Origin: JACCZX01 sp963791315
GTDB taxonomy: Bacteria > Pseudomonadota > Gammaproteobacteria > Burkholderiales > Burkholderiaceae_F
Direction: 5' to 3'
DNA: 64,000 nt
Assembly (NCBI GenBank): GCA_963791315.1
Contig: CAWBRQ010000005.1
Location: 1 to 64,000 of the forward strand
This document shows positions 27,120-35,757 of the stretch, one piece after another (positions within the stretch are counted from its first letter, which is position 1; each line of letters starts with the position of its first letter). The notes below the pieces were generated by a model that worked only from the letters and a program-made list of their open reading frames with translations, did not search any database and was not told the DNA's origin. Made by a program: the position numbers and the translations under genes.

Positions 27120-28685
27120 CTACAGCTGATCTTCCGGGATAAACGGAGCCAGCAGAAAATTTTGCAGACGCAGAAAGAAGGTGGAATCGGGTTCGATCGT
27201 CAGGATCACTTCTTTCTCGTCGTCCATCGTCAGCCATTCGAGGCTGCGTTGATCGGGGGCCAAACGCACCCGGTAGGCGCTCTGCAGCTTGCTGATGTGG
27301 ATCACGCGCAGCACTTCCTTCGCGAGCTCGGGGCTTTCAACGATCATGCCGAGCTCAGTGTTCTTGGTCGCTGAACGCGGATCGAGATTCATCGACCCGA
27401 TGAACACCAATGATCGATCAATCACCGCGGTCTTCGCGTGCAGCCGACCCGTCGACGACCCGAGAAACCCGAGTCGACTAGTGCGTTGCGTGCGCGTCGG
27501 ACTCAGTTCATAAAGATCGACGCCTGATGCCAGCATCGCGACGCGGTACCGCGAGTAGCCGGTATGCACCGCGGGCTCGTCCGTCGCTGCCAGCGAGTTG
27601 GTCAGGATCGTGACTTTGACGTTGCGCTGGGTCAAATCGCCGAATGCTGCAACGCCCTTCGATCCAGGGATCAGGTAGGGGGACGAGATCACGACTTCGT
27701 TGGCGGCACCGAGCACACGCTCCATCACACCGACCGCGACACTCATTTGGCGCGCTTGGTCATCGCTCCGGGCGGTGACCTTGGCCGGCGGATCCGCGAA
27801 CGCGAAGGCGGGCGCCCAGATCAAGCCCAGGCGTCCAGCGTCGAAATCCTCGCTGATCGCGCCATAACCCAGCACGTCGATCGGCGGCAACACCAGCGAC
27901 ATCATCTGCTCACCGTCATCAACCAGCTGATTGAAGCGCTCGCGCAGCTGCCCACGCTCGACGCCGACGTCAATGATCGACTGCACCGGATAAACGTACG
28001 GACTGTTCCAGTACGAATCGAAAATCGACGCGAGCTGCGGGACGACCGCGCCGATGACGAAAGCGTCCATGTCGATGAAGTTCGCCCCCATGCTGCGCAT
28101 GAAGTATTCGTCGGCGACGTTGCGTCCGCCGGTAACAACGATTGCACCGTCAGCTATGAATAGCTTGTTGTGCATCCGGTGATTGATCCGCCCGAAGTCG
28201 AACAACGACGCGGTGTACTTGTTCAGAATGCTGGTGCGCCCGCAGCAGAACGGGTTGAAAAGGCGGACTTCGACGTTGTCGAACGCCGCAAAGCCCGAAA
28301 ACAGCGCATCGCCACCCACCGTGTACAGATCATCGACCAGCAGGCGCACCCGCACGCCACGTGCGGCAGCGTCGCGCAGGTGGCGCAGTAACAGGCGCCC
28401 GGTGGCGTCGTTATTCAGGTGGTAGTACTGAACATCCAGCGTGTGACGCGCGCGGTCCGCAAGCTCGATCCGTGCGTCGAGCGAAAAGACACCCAACGGC
28501 ATCAGACGGAAGCCTGACAATTCCGGCGAAGGACTGGATGCGGCCGCGATTCGCGCCAGCGGACTGTCGGACGAGGGCGGGCGCGCTGCCGAATGCGGAG
28601 CCTCAGGACGAGCGGGCAGCGTGCCGCAGCCGGCGAGCATCAGCAAAACCACCGGGTAGACGAGCGACGCAAATGCCTTGCGCAC
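27120..28685 (-). CDS. Phospholipase D family lipoprotein (ClsC-like)
   Basis: About 521 residues with two complete HKD motifs: HNKLFIADGAIVVTGG in the first half and HAKTAVIDRSLVFIGS in the second. A lipobox (LLMLAGCG) at the N-terminus suggests envelope anchoring. Architecture and length resemble the ClsC/YmdC group of cardiolipin synthases, which join phosphatidyl groups; ClsC itself is not usually a lipoprotein, so a different phosphatidyl substrate is possible. GTG at 28685 has GGGAG upstream; an ATG at 28751 would put 22 residues before the signal. It is convergent with, and two bases from, the Bug gene. Confidence 0.85.
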   Translation of the reverse strand: MRKAFASLVYPVVLLMLAGCGTLPARPEAPHSAARPPSSDSPLARIAAASSPSPELSGFRLMPLGVFSLDARIELADRARHTLDVQYYHLNNDATGRLLLRHLRDAAARGVRVRLLVDDLYTVGGDALFSGFAAFDNVEVRLFNPFCCGRTSILNKYTASLFDFGRINHRMHNKLFIADGAIVVTGGRNVADEYFMRSMGANFIDMDAFVIGAVVPQLASIFDSYWNSPYVYPVQSIIDVGVERGQLRERFNQLVDDGEQMMSLVLPPIDVLGYGAISEDFDAGRLGLIWAPAFAFADPPAKVTARSDDQARQMSVAVGVMERVLGAANEVVISSPYLIPGSKGVAAFGDLTQRNVKVTILTNSLAATDEPAVHTGYSRYRVAMLASGVDLYELSPTRTQRTSRLGFLGSSTGRLHAKTAVIDRSLVFIGSMNLDPRSATKNTELGMIVESPELAKEVLRVIHISKLQSAYRVRLAPDQRSLEWLTMDDEKEVILTIEPDSTFFLRLQNFLLAPFIPEDQL

Positions 28686-28745
28686 GCTAAAGACTCCCGC
28701 GAGAATCTGCGACGCCTGCTTTATGACCGCGATACGGAAGTTCAC

Positions 28746-29285
28746 GTGCACCGCTTACTAGCCTGCGCCATTTTGGCCTTCACTTTATGCGCCCCTGCCA
28801 CCGCGGCGCTCGATATCGGCGAGGATGCCCCTGACTTCACGGCGTCCGCAGCGCTCGGCGGCGCAATTTATAAGTTTTCGCTGGCGGAATCACTGAAGAA
28901 AGGCCCGGTGGTTCTGTATTTCTTTCCGGCAGCTTTTTCGGACGGGTGCTCGGCCGAAGCGCACGAGTTTGCCGAAGCGATCCCGCGCTTCAGTGCGCTG
29001 GGTGCATCGGTGATTGGTGTCTCGGCCGACGATATCGACGTGCTGGCTAAATTTTCGATGCAAGCGTGTCAAAGCCGATTCCCGGTAGCGGCTGATCCGA
29101 CAATGGGGGTTATAAAGTCGTACGACGCGGCGCTAAAAACGCGTCCCGAATATGCAAACCGCATCACGTATGTGATCGCACCGAGCGGCAAAGTCGTCTA
29201 CCACTACATCAACCTGAATCCGGCCCGGCACGTCGAGCGCGCGCTCGGCGCATTGCAGACGTGGGCGCAGAACCGGCCCAAATAA
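28746..29285 (+). CDS. Exported peroxiredoxin (AhpC/TSA family)
   Basis: About 179 residues with a Sec signal peptide (LLACAILAFTLCAPATAA), so periplasmic. The thioredoxin-fold peroxidase core has DAPDFTASAALGG, YFFPAAFSDGCSAEAHEF with the peroxidatic Cys, and FPVAADP. A second Cys (MQACQS) could resolve the disulfide, as in Prx5/BCP-like enzymes. The usual Thr before the peroxidatic Cys is a Ser or Asp here (SDGC), a small departure from the family pattern. GTG at 28746 is the only start that leads straight into the signal. It is divergent from the phospholipase gene. Confidence 0.85.
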   Translation: MHRLLACAILAFTLCAPATAALDIGEDAPDFTASAALGGAIYKFSLAESLKKGPVVLYFFPAAFSDGCSAEAHEFAEAIPRFSALGASVIGVSADDIDVLAKFSMQACQSRFPVAADPTMGVIKSYDAALKTRPEYANRITYVIAPSGKVVYHYINLNPARHVERALGALQTWAQNRPK

Positions 29286-29300
29286 GGTTTCACGCCGCCT

Positions 29301-30287
29301 TTAGTCCGCTCTGGCGCCGGTTTCCTTGACGATTTTGCCCAGCCGCGGCACATCGCTCTTGATCACTGCCGTCAACTGGCTGGGTGTCATCTCGCTGACG
29401 TTCAAGCCCAGATCGCCGAGCCGTTTTTGAATATCCGGTGTCTTCAGAATGCGCGCGATTTCGGTGTACAGGCGCTCGACGATCGGCGCCGGGGTGCCGG
29501 CAGGAGCAAACACCGCCTGCCACGAGCTGATGTCATAGCCAGCGAGCCCAGCCTCGGCCATCGTCGGCACATCCGGCGCCACGATGGAGCGCGTGGCGCT
29601 GGTCACCGCAAGCGCGCGCAGCTTGCCGGCGTTCACGTGCTGGACTGCAGTCGCGATATTGTCGAACGCCACCGGCAGCGTACCTCCGAGCAGTTCCGGC
29701 AGCATCTGGCCGCTGCCGCGATAAGGGATGTGCTGCATGCTCACACCGGCCATCACCTTAAATAGCTCGCCCGAAATGTGCTGCGAGGTGCCGTTACCGG
29801 CCGAACCGAACGCATACTTATTGGGGTTCGCTTTCAGCAGCGCGATGAACTCAGTCAGGTTCTTGACCGGCACGCTTGGATGAACCAGCAACACGTTGGG
29901 CTGCGTCGCGTACATCGTGATCGGTGCAAAGCTCGTCACCGGGTCGTACGAAAGCTTGTCATACAGCGTGGCGTTAATCGCATGCGAGCTGATCGTGCCG
30001 CCGCCGATCGTATAGCCGTCGGGAGCGGCGCGCGCCAGCTCAGCGGCGCCGATCGAACCACCCTGGCCCGGCTTGTTCTCCACCACAATCGGCTGGCCGA
30101 GCGCTGCGCCGAGCCTTTCACCGATCGTGCGAGCGAGAATGTCCGTCGTGCCACCCGCAGCGAAAGGAACGATGTAGCGGATCGGCTTATTCGGCCAGTT
30201 CGATGGCGGCGTCTGCGCGATACCGGGCGCGGCAGCGAGCGCCAGTGCAGCACTGATTGCATGGATTAGACCGCGTCGATGGTTCAT
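29301..30287 (-). CDS. Bug/TctC-type tripartite tricarboxylate receptor
   Basis: A 328-residue periplasmic solute-binding protein: signal peptide ending near GIAQ, then NWPNKPIRYIVPFAAGG, VVENKPGQGGSIGAAE and MQHIPYRGSGQMLPELLGG. The gene is divergent from, and 82 bases away from, the malate/L-lactate dehydrogenase-like gene, so the receptor and dehydrogenase probably handle the same 2-hydroxyacid. No TctAB permease is adjacent. The stop codon lies 15 bases from the convergent peroxiredoxin gene. Confidence 0.92.
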   Translation of the reverse strand: MNHRRGLIHAISAALALAAAPGIAQTPPSNWPNKPIRYIVPFAAGGTTDILARTIGERLGAALGQPIVVENKPGQGGSIGAAELARAAPDGYTIGGGTISSHAINATLYDKLSYDPVTSFAPITMYATQPNVLLVHPSVPVKNLTEFIALLKANPNKYAFGSAGNGTSQHISGELFKVMAGVSMQHIPYRGSGQMLPELLGGTLPVAFDNIATAVQHVNAGKLRALAVTSATRSIVAPDVPTMAEAGLAGYDISSWQAVFAPAGTPAPIVERLYTEIARILKTPDIQKRLGDLGLNVSEMTPSQLTAVIKSDVPRLGKIVKETGARAD

Positions 30288-30369
30288 GTCCCCCTCCGTT
30301 ATGTACTGATCTCATCTCAGTCTACGATCGCGCCACGCTTGGCTCAACCAGAATTGTGACCGCGACCTG

Positions 30370-31446
30370 ATGGCCTCCTACACGATTGACGTCACGTGCT
30401 TGAACGCAGCGATTCGCCTTGTAGTGCGCGGCTTCGGTAGCAGCGACACCGAAGTCGAGGCGGTCGCCGGCAATCTGATCGAAGCCAACCTCACCGGCCA
30501 TGACTCTCATGGTATCGGCATGCTGCCGCGCTACGTCGAGGCGTATCAACAAGGTGGGTTGACTCCGAACCAACATGTGCGGACCGTGCTCGACGCCGGC
30601 ACGTTGCTGCGACTCGATGGCGGCGCTGGGTTTGGTCAGGTCATCGGCCGCGAAGCGATGGAACTTGGAATCGCGCGCGCGCAACAGCATGGCAGCTGCA
30701 TCGTCGCGCTCGGCAATTCACATCACCTAGGCCGCATCGGCGCATGGGCCGAACAATCTACTCGAGCCGGTCTGGTTTCGCTGCACTTCGTCAACGTGAT
30801 CGCGCGCGGCATTGTCGCGGCGTACGGCGGGGCGGACGCGCGCTTTGGGACCAATCCGTTTGCCGCCGGCATTCCGCTTACAGGAAGCGAGCCTGTGATT
30901 CTCGATTTCGCAACGAGCGTGCTGGCGCAAGGTAAAACGCGCGTCGCGTTCAATAAGGGCGAGCTTCTGCCGCCGGACTGCCTGCTTGACGACCAAGGGC
31001 GTCCCACACGTGAGCCCCGCTTCGGCGTTAACCCACCGTTCGGTGCACTGCTCGCCTTCGGCGAGCACAAAGGTTATGGACTGGCTCTGCTGTGCGAACT
31101 GCTCGGCGGCGCGCTCGCCGCCGGCATGACGCAGCACTCGGAAGACATCACGCAAAAGCGCATTCTCAACGGCATGCTCACGGTGCTGATCGACCCCGCA
31201 GCCCTCGCAGACCGCTCGGCATTCGAGCGCGAGGCGCTGACCTTTATCGATTGGGTGAAAGCATCACCTCCGCGCGAAGGTTTCGATTCGGTGCGCATCG
31301 CGGGCGAACCCGAGCGCGAGAAACGTGTGCAGAGGACCGCGCACGGGGTTACGGTCGATGCGACAACGTGGAATGAGATTCTCGACGCGGCGAGCAAGCT
31401 CGGCGTCGATCCGGGTGCGGTGAATGCTGCGGCGAGGCAAGCGTGA
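30370..31446 (+). CDS. Ldh-family (malate/L-lactate/ureidoglycolate) dehydrogenase
   Basis: A 358-residue NAD(P)-dependent dehydrogenase of the LDH2/MDG fold, unrelated to classic lactate dehydrogenase. Family blocks: LTGHDSHGIGMLPRYVE with the catalytic His, GNSHHLGRIGAWAEQ, RFGTNPFAAGIP, DFATSVLAQGKTRVA and GEHKGYGLALLCELLGG. Known members act on malate, L-lactate, sulfolactate, ureidoglycolate or 2,3-diketogulonate, so the substrate is open. It is the divergent partner of a Bug receptor gene. A second paralogue lies at 59,278-60,297. Confidence 0.92.
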   Translation: MASYTIDVTCLNAAIRLVVRGFGSSDTEVEAVAGNLIEANLTGHDSHGIGMLPRYVEAYQQGGLTPNQHVRTVLDAGTLLRLDGGAGFGQVIGREAMELGIARAQQHGSCIVALGNSHHLGRIGAWAEQSTRAGLVSLHFVNVIARGIVAAYGGADARFGTNPFAAGIPLTGSEPVILDFATSVLAQGKTRVAFNKGELLPPDCLLDDQGRPTREPRFGVNPPFGALLAFGEHKGYGLALLCELLGGALAAGMTQHSEDITQKRILNGMLTVLIDPAALADRSAFEREALTFIDWVKASPPREGFDSVRIAGEPEREKRVQRTAHGVTVDATTWNEILDAASKLGVDPGAVNAAARQA

Positions 31447-31465
31447 CAAGGCAAGAGCGCACACG

Positions 31466-31858
31466 ATGGCGCGCGTGATTCGCTTCACCACGAGCAAGTT
31501 CGACGTATCGAAGGAGCGTCCGAACCCGATAAATCCTATCCCGGGAGAGTCCCTGCTGCTCTGGCTGCGAAGTCAGGTGCGGCCAGAGATAGATATGTCC
31601 GAGCCGGATGCCGAAGATTGGGGCTGGTACTCGTCGGTCGAATGGGAGGGCCGCCTGTACATGATCGGCTCAAGCGCCGCGGAGGAAGAAGGCGGTGAAC
31701 GCGAGTGGATACTTCAAATCGACAAGCACCGCTCTGTTAAAGAGAAGCTCTTCGGCAGCGAGAAGATGACCAAGGACGATGAGTGCGCTCGGTACTTCCA
31801 GCGCCTCTTGGAAGGTGAGACAAGCTTCAATGCAATCTCGGTTGATCCGGAGCCCTAA
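31466..31858 (+). CDS. Conserved hypothetical protein
   Basis: 130 residues, acidic, soluble, with no signal. It starts ARVIRFTTSKFDVSKERPN, and WGWYSSVEWEGRLYMIG in the middle reads like a small beta-rich domain. I recall similar stand-alone proteins in proteobacteria but no function. ATG at 31466 lies 20 bases after the dehydrogenase stop, so co-transcription with that gene is possible. Confidence 0.55.
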   Translation: MARVIRFTTSKFDVSKERPNPINPIPGESLLLWLRSQVRPEIDMSEPDAEDWGWYSSVEWEGRLYMIGSSAAEEEGGEREWILQIDKHRSVKEKLFGSEKMTKDDECARYFQRLLEGETSFNAISVDPEP

Positions 31859-31878
31859 CCTCTCATTGAGCTCAGCAA

Positions 31879-32334
31879 TTGAATCGCCAGCTATCGCACG
31901 AATCCCCCGAGGGGGATCGTAACTTTCGATTGGCCTTCGAGGCTTGCACTGTCGCGCCTTCGCAGTTCAATCATGAAGCTCATGTGCGGCTGGCATACAT
32001 CTATCTCACCGAGTCCGACGCTGACGTGGCGGTTCAGAAAATGCGTGATGCGCTCCTGAAATTCCTTGAGCACAACAGCATTCCGCGCTCCAAGTTTCAC
32101 GAAACGCTTACCCGCGCATGGGTGCTTGCGGTTCGTCACTTCATGAACCGATCCACCAGCACGTCCGCCGCCGACTTCATCGCAAAGAACCCAGAGTTGC
32201 TCGATACCAAGATCATGCTCACGCACTACTCGGCAAGCGTTCTGTTCTCCCCGGATGCGCGCGCGTCTTTTGTTGAGCCCGACCTCGACCCTATTCCGAC
32301 GGGCAACCAGCCGACATCGAAGGGCGTTACCTAG
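31879..32334 (+). CDS. Conserved hypothetical protein with FNHEAHVRLA motif
   Basis: 151 residues, helical, no signal. The stretch SQFNHEAHVRLAYIYLTES with HETLTRAWVLAVRHFM is a recognisable pattern of small conserved proteins of unknown role; the conserved His residues could bind metal. The start is TTG at 31879, 20 bases after the previous gene, so both may be on one transcript. The C-terminus is polar and variable. Confidence 0.55.
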   Translation: MNRQLSHESPEGDRNFRLAFEACTVAPSQFNHEAHVRLAYIYLTESDADVAVQKMRDALLKFLEHNSIPRSKFHETLTRAWVLAVRHFMNRSTSTSAADFIAKNPELLDTKIMLTHYSASVLFSPDARASFVEPDLDPIPTGNQPTSKGVT

Positions 32335-32353
32335 CCGCGTCTGCTCGAGCGCG

Positions 32354-32737
32354 CTATCCGCGCTGGATCAGCTCGATCTTGTAGCCGTCGGGATCCTGAA
32401 CGAACGCAATGACTGTCGTGCCGCCTTTGACCGGGCCGGGCTCGCGCGTCACCAGGGCACCGGCGGCCTTGACCCGTTCGCACATGGCATAGATATCGTC
32501 AACGCCGATCGCGATGTGTCCGTAGCCGCTGCCAAGGTCGTAACTCGTCACGCCGTAGTTGTAGGTCAGCTCGATCACCGCCTGCTTCGACTCATCCTCG
32601 AAGCCCACGAATGCAAGCGAATATTTTTGATCCGGGCGGTCGGTCGTACGCAGCAATTGCATCCCCATCGACTTCGTGTAGAAGTCGATCGAGCGCTGCA
32701 TGTCGCCGACGCGCAGCATCGTATGAAGCAGTCGCAT
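32354..32737 (-). CDS. gloA: Lactoylglutathione lyase (glyoxalase I)
   Basis: A 127-residue metalloenzyme that converts the methylglyoxal-glutathione hemithioacetal to lactoylglutathione. All four metal ligands of the bacterial Ni-type enzyme are visible: His in RLLHTMLRVGD, Glu in VIELTYN, His in GYGHIAIGVDD and Glu in YKIELIQ. Length and block order are those of GloA. ATG at 32737 is preferred; TTG at 32743 is possible. Confidence 0.95.
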   Translation of the reverse strand: MRLLHTMLRVGDMQRSIDFYTKSMGMQLLRTTDRPDQKYSLAFVGFEDESKQAVIELTYNYGVTSYDLGSGYGHIAIGVDDIYAMCERVKAAGALVTREPGPVKGGTTVIAFVQDPDGYKIELIQRG

Positions 32738-32785
32738 GTTCAAAGCCTCGCCATGGCAAAACGATATCCGGCAGGATACCCGCAG

Positions 32786-33536
32786 CTATTGGGGGCGCGA
32801 GATTCTCAACAATTCAAGAACACACGTTATCGATTCGGCGCGCAAATGCGCGTTGTGCGTAAACGCCACCTGAATGGCCGCCGGCCGCAGTACGCATGCG
32901 ACATCGTCGTCTTCTTCGTCGCTGATTCTCCACAGCATCGCACCCGATACTCCGTCCAGCTCCGGTGTCCAGACGGTTACGCCGTCGGTGCGCTCAGCGG
33001 TGCGCGCGTAAAGGTAACGCGCCTCATCGACCGACTCTGTAAACAAAACCAGCGGCTTGGTAAAGACGCAGCCATCGATTCGACGCGCATTGCACGCCGG
33101 ATAGCCGACCAGAACATACGTTGCAGGCGTTGCGCCGAGCACTGTCGAACCTGCCGTCGAGCTCGCCTCCCAGTTTGCGCACAGTCGCTGCGCACACGAT
33201 CGATCACCGATCCATAGAATCGGCGACGTCGTTATCGGGATGCACAACAAGACGAACACGTGCCGAATGCAGTCGTGCAACGCGGCCGTCGCGCGGCAAC
33301 GGCACGGCGAGATCGCCCCAATGCGCGCGCTCGAATATGTGCGCGGCGGTCACTAGCCCGACGCGATCTCCATCGCGCACAAGCCCCGCGGTAGCAAGCG
33401 GCTGAAGTCGGCCCTGGTCCATGCGCGAAATCGGTACCGCGCGCTTCAGTAGCGCATTGCAGATCGCGTCGGCACGCGCAGTCGGCACGCGTGCGCCCAT
33501 TCGGATCGGAGTCGTTTCTACCGCTTGCCAGTGCAT
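32786..33536 (-). CDS. Trypsin-like serine protease domain protein (frameshifted)
   Basis: About 249 residues once repaired. The first frame from ATG at 33536 includes GLVTAAHIFERA, with the catalytic His in the classic TAAH box, and runs to VVHPDNDVA, where the catalytic Asp is expected. The frame then stops early. The next frame restores ILWIGDRSC and contains GVSGAMLWR, a GxSG box with the likely catalytic Ser. Removing one base at about 33,220-33,225 rejoins the halves as DNDVAILWIGD. No signal peptide is seen, so it may act in the cytoplasm or as a domain of regulated proteolysis. Similar short proteins are often left unannotated; the triad assignment is my reading. Confidence 0.65.
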
Positions 33537-33620
33537 GCGAGAACGCTAGCGCGCCGCCGGCGAGTCGAAACGCGAGAGAAAGGCGGCGTTAGAGTGATTG
33601 CGACACGCACAGTGCAGCGC

Positions 33621-34091
33621 TCAATTGAGGGGCGACGACCCGGGCATGCTTCTGTAGCGGCTCATATGGCCGGAACATGTGCAGCACGGCAGCGGCCACG
33701 GCGGACAGACGTTCATGCATGTGCACTTTGTTCCTTCGCCAGTCTCAACCGTGTAGCTGCCGTCGCGCGCTCGTACCGGCGGCAGCGTGAGGTTCATCAT
33801 TTCCTCGATGCTACGGCGCCGAAGCGCTTCTCCTTCGACAATCACGCCCTCGAGCTGCTGCACGATGGAGCTTTGCCGGCGCGGCTCGGTGCGGCTCGAC
33901 TGCTGTCGCGTCTGATCCGAGGTGCCCAGTTGACCTTCGGCCGCGGGCCGATCGCACTTGATGATGACGACAGAGGCGCAATCGGTGCGCTCCACACGCT
34001 TACCGTCGTCCAACGAAACCTGTTGAGCTGTCGCGGCGGAAACCGCGACCCATAGCGGCAGCGCCCAGCGCTTTAGATGCCGGCGTACCAC
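33621..34091 (-). CDS. Secreted small Cys-rich protein of the Moco operon
   Basis: About 156 residues, no family recognised. The N-terminus reads as a signal peptide (LKRWALPLWVAVSAATAQ). The middle is Arg/Gln/Ser-rich and helical, and the C-terminal 30 residues hold seven Cys in the pattern C-x-C-x3-C-x6-C-C-x-C within TKCTCMNVCPPWPLPCCTC (one Cys is upstream). The best start is GTG at 34091, which overlaps the end of the molybdopterin oxidoreductase gene by 19 bases, so the two are translationally coupled. The location suggests a partner or electron-transfer accessory of that exported enzyme; this is inference only. Confidence 0.6.
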   Translation of the reverse strand: MVRRHLKRWALPLWVAVSAATAQQVSLDDGKRVERTDCASVVIIKCDRPAAEGQLGTSDQTRQQSSRTEPRRQSSIVQQLEGVIVEGEALRRRSIEEMMNLTLPPVRARDGSYTVETGEGTKCTCMNVCPPWPLPCCTCSGHMSRYRSMPGSSPLN

Positions 34092-34846
34092 TGATAGCCG
34101 TTGTCTTCCCAATACCCGCCCTGGCCACCTGCGATGTTCGCGAAACTCTCGACGAGCTCGATGCGCATCACGTACTTCGCATGTTTGTAGCCAAGTTGCC
34201 GCTCGACTCGCAAACGAATCGGCGCGCCGTTGGCAATCGGCAGATCCTTCCCGTTCAATCCGTACGCGAGCATCGTTTGCGGATGCAGCGCGTCGTCCAT
34301 GTCGATGCTCTCGTAGTAGTACTCGGGCGTCAGGCTGCCTCCCATCGCGTCGGCGCAATGGAACACAACGTAGCGCGCACTCGGCTGCGGCTTCACCAAA
34401 GCCAAGACGTTTGATAACGGCACTCCGGTCCACTTTCCAATTGCGCTCCAACCTTCGACGCAATCATGACGCGTGATCTGCGTGCGTCGCGGCATTGCGC
34501 GCAACTCCGCAAGTGACAGTTTGGCGGGTTTATCGACCAGCCCGCCGACTTCGAGTTGCCAGCCTGCAAATCCATTCTTGGCGAGTGCCTGATATTCGTC
34601 GCCTTCGGGCATCGACGTCCCGTTGCTGCGAAAAAACGGCGATAAATCGGCCTCGGTAAATTCCTGCGCCATCGACGGGCGCGAACCAAGCAGCTTATGC
34701 ACGCCGCGGCTCACCGTTTCATGCGTGCGTAACACTTTTGGAAACCATTCGGTCTCGGACAACCGATCGCAGCCGGTCAACCAAAGCGCACCGAGGCTGC
34801 CCGCGCTTAACAAGAAACGTCGCTTTGATTGATCGTCGGCGCTCAT
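34073..34846 (-). CDS. Molybdopterin-dependent oxidoreductase (sulfite-oxidase/MsrP fold)
   Basis: About 257 residues of the SUOX fold. The N-terminus has a Lys-Arg-Arg stretch and a lipobox-like end (KRRFLLSAGSLGALWLTGC), suggesting Tat export and membrane attachment. The active-site Cys that binds molybdenum is in TRHDCVEGWSAIGKW. HCADAMGG, YYYESIDMDDALHPQTMLAYG and YKHAKYVMRIEL are typical of the YedY/MsrP relatives. MsrP repairs periplasmic Met sulfoxide with a haem membrane partner (MsrQ); here the partner is a cytochrome b561-like protein encoded just upstream, so the substrate may differ. ATG at 34846 is right after the cytochrome stop. Confidence 0.88.
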   Translation of the reverse strand: MSADDQSKRRFLLSAGSLGALWLTGCDRLSETEWFPKVLRTHETVSRGVHKLLGSRPSMAQEFTEADLSPFFRSNGTSMPEGDEYQALAKNGFAGWQLEVGGLVDKPAKLSLAELRAMPRRTQITRHDCVEGWSAIGKWTGVPLSNVLALVKPQPSARYVVFHCADAMGGSLTPEYYYESIDMDDALHPQTMLAYGLNGKDLPIANGAPIRLRVERQLGYKHAKYVMRIELVESFANIAGGQGGYWEDNGYQWYAGI

Positions 34847-34847
34847 T

Positions 34848-35688
34848 TCACGCTCTCGTCTTGATTCGATAGCGGCCAGTAACCATCGACCTGATGTGAT
34901 TCCAGAATCCGCTGATGATGACTTCGAACACATGCACCGCGAGAAACAGAAACAGCAGCCAGGCGACGATGAAGTGAATCGTGCGCGCCGATTGCCGGCC
35001 GCCGAACAGATCGACCCAGCCGGGAATGATTGAGTTCAGCCAAGGCGACATTCCCCAGCCGGCAAGGATTACCAGCGGCAGCAGCACGAAGATCACACTC
35101 AGATACGCCAGCTTCTGCAGCACGTTATAGCGCTTGGCAGCTTCACCGCTCGGATGCTTGAACTTCACGTGATCGACAATTGAAGTGCGGATGCCGCGCA
35201 GCTCTCTGCCGGTCGGTGTCAGATCGCGCATCAAGTGCCGGCTAAATAGCGAGTACAGAACGTACGCGACGCCGTTGAGCACAAAAATCCACGCAAAAAA
35301 GAAGTGCCAGTCGCGCGCCATCGCCAGCGAGTACCCGCCGGGGATCGTGGCCCACGATGGAAATGCATGCCGATTGGGCTCGCCGTTCGGATACTTCGAG
35401 AGCCCCAGTAGCCCGGTCGTCTCAAACTCATGCCCGAACGCCCGCGTAACGCCGATGATTTCGCCGTTCGCACCCTTGCGCGTAGTGATCTGCAGCAGGG
35501 GCGGAGCGTCCTGAATACGAAGAATCACCCCAGTACAGGGCCGCATGTGCGTTGAAGATGTGCAACCCGCTCATGAACAACACCGTCAGCGCGATGAAGT
35601 TGGTCCAGTGCATCAGGCGCACCGGCAACGTATGGCGGTAATACAGATAACTCGGTGAGACAGTCGGCGTTATCGAGGCAGCGGCCAT
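34848..35688 (-). CDS. Cytochrome b561-type membrane subunit (frameshifted)
   Basis: About 279 residues after repair, a diheme b-type cytochrome of the Ni/Fe-hydrogenase cytb/formate-dehydrogenase gamma type. The first frame from ATG at 35688 carries LPVRLMHWTNFIALTVLFMSGLHIF (His ligands), the second carries WHFFFAWIFVLNGVAYVLYSLF and TIHFIVAWLLFLFLAVHVFEV (further His ligands). They join when one base is removed near 35,511-35,517. It passes electrons between the quinone pool and the periplasmic molybdenum enzyme encoded next. The stop is two bases before the ATG of that gene. Confidence 0.85.
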
Positions 35689-35757
35689 AGGCGAATGACG
35701 GTCGATGGAACACAGTTGTCGTCGCGGGAGTTGCAAACTTACACGAGCGATACGCCT

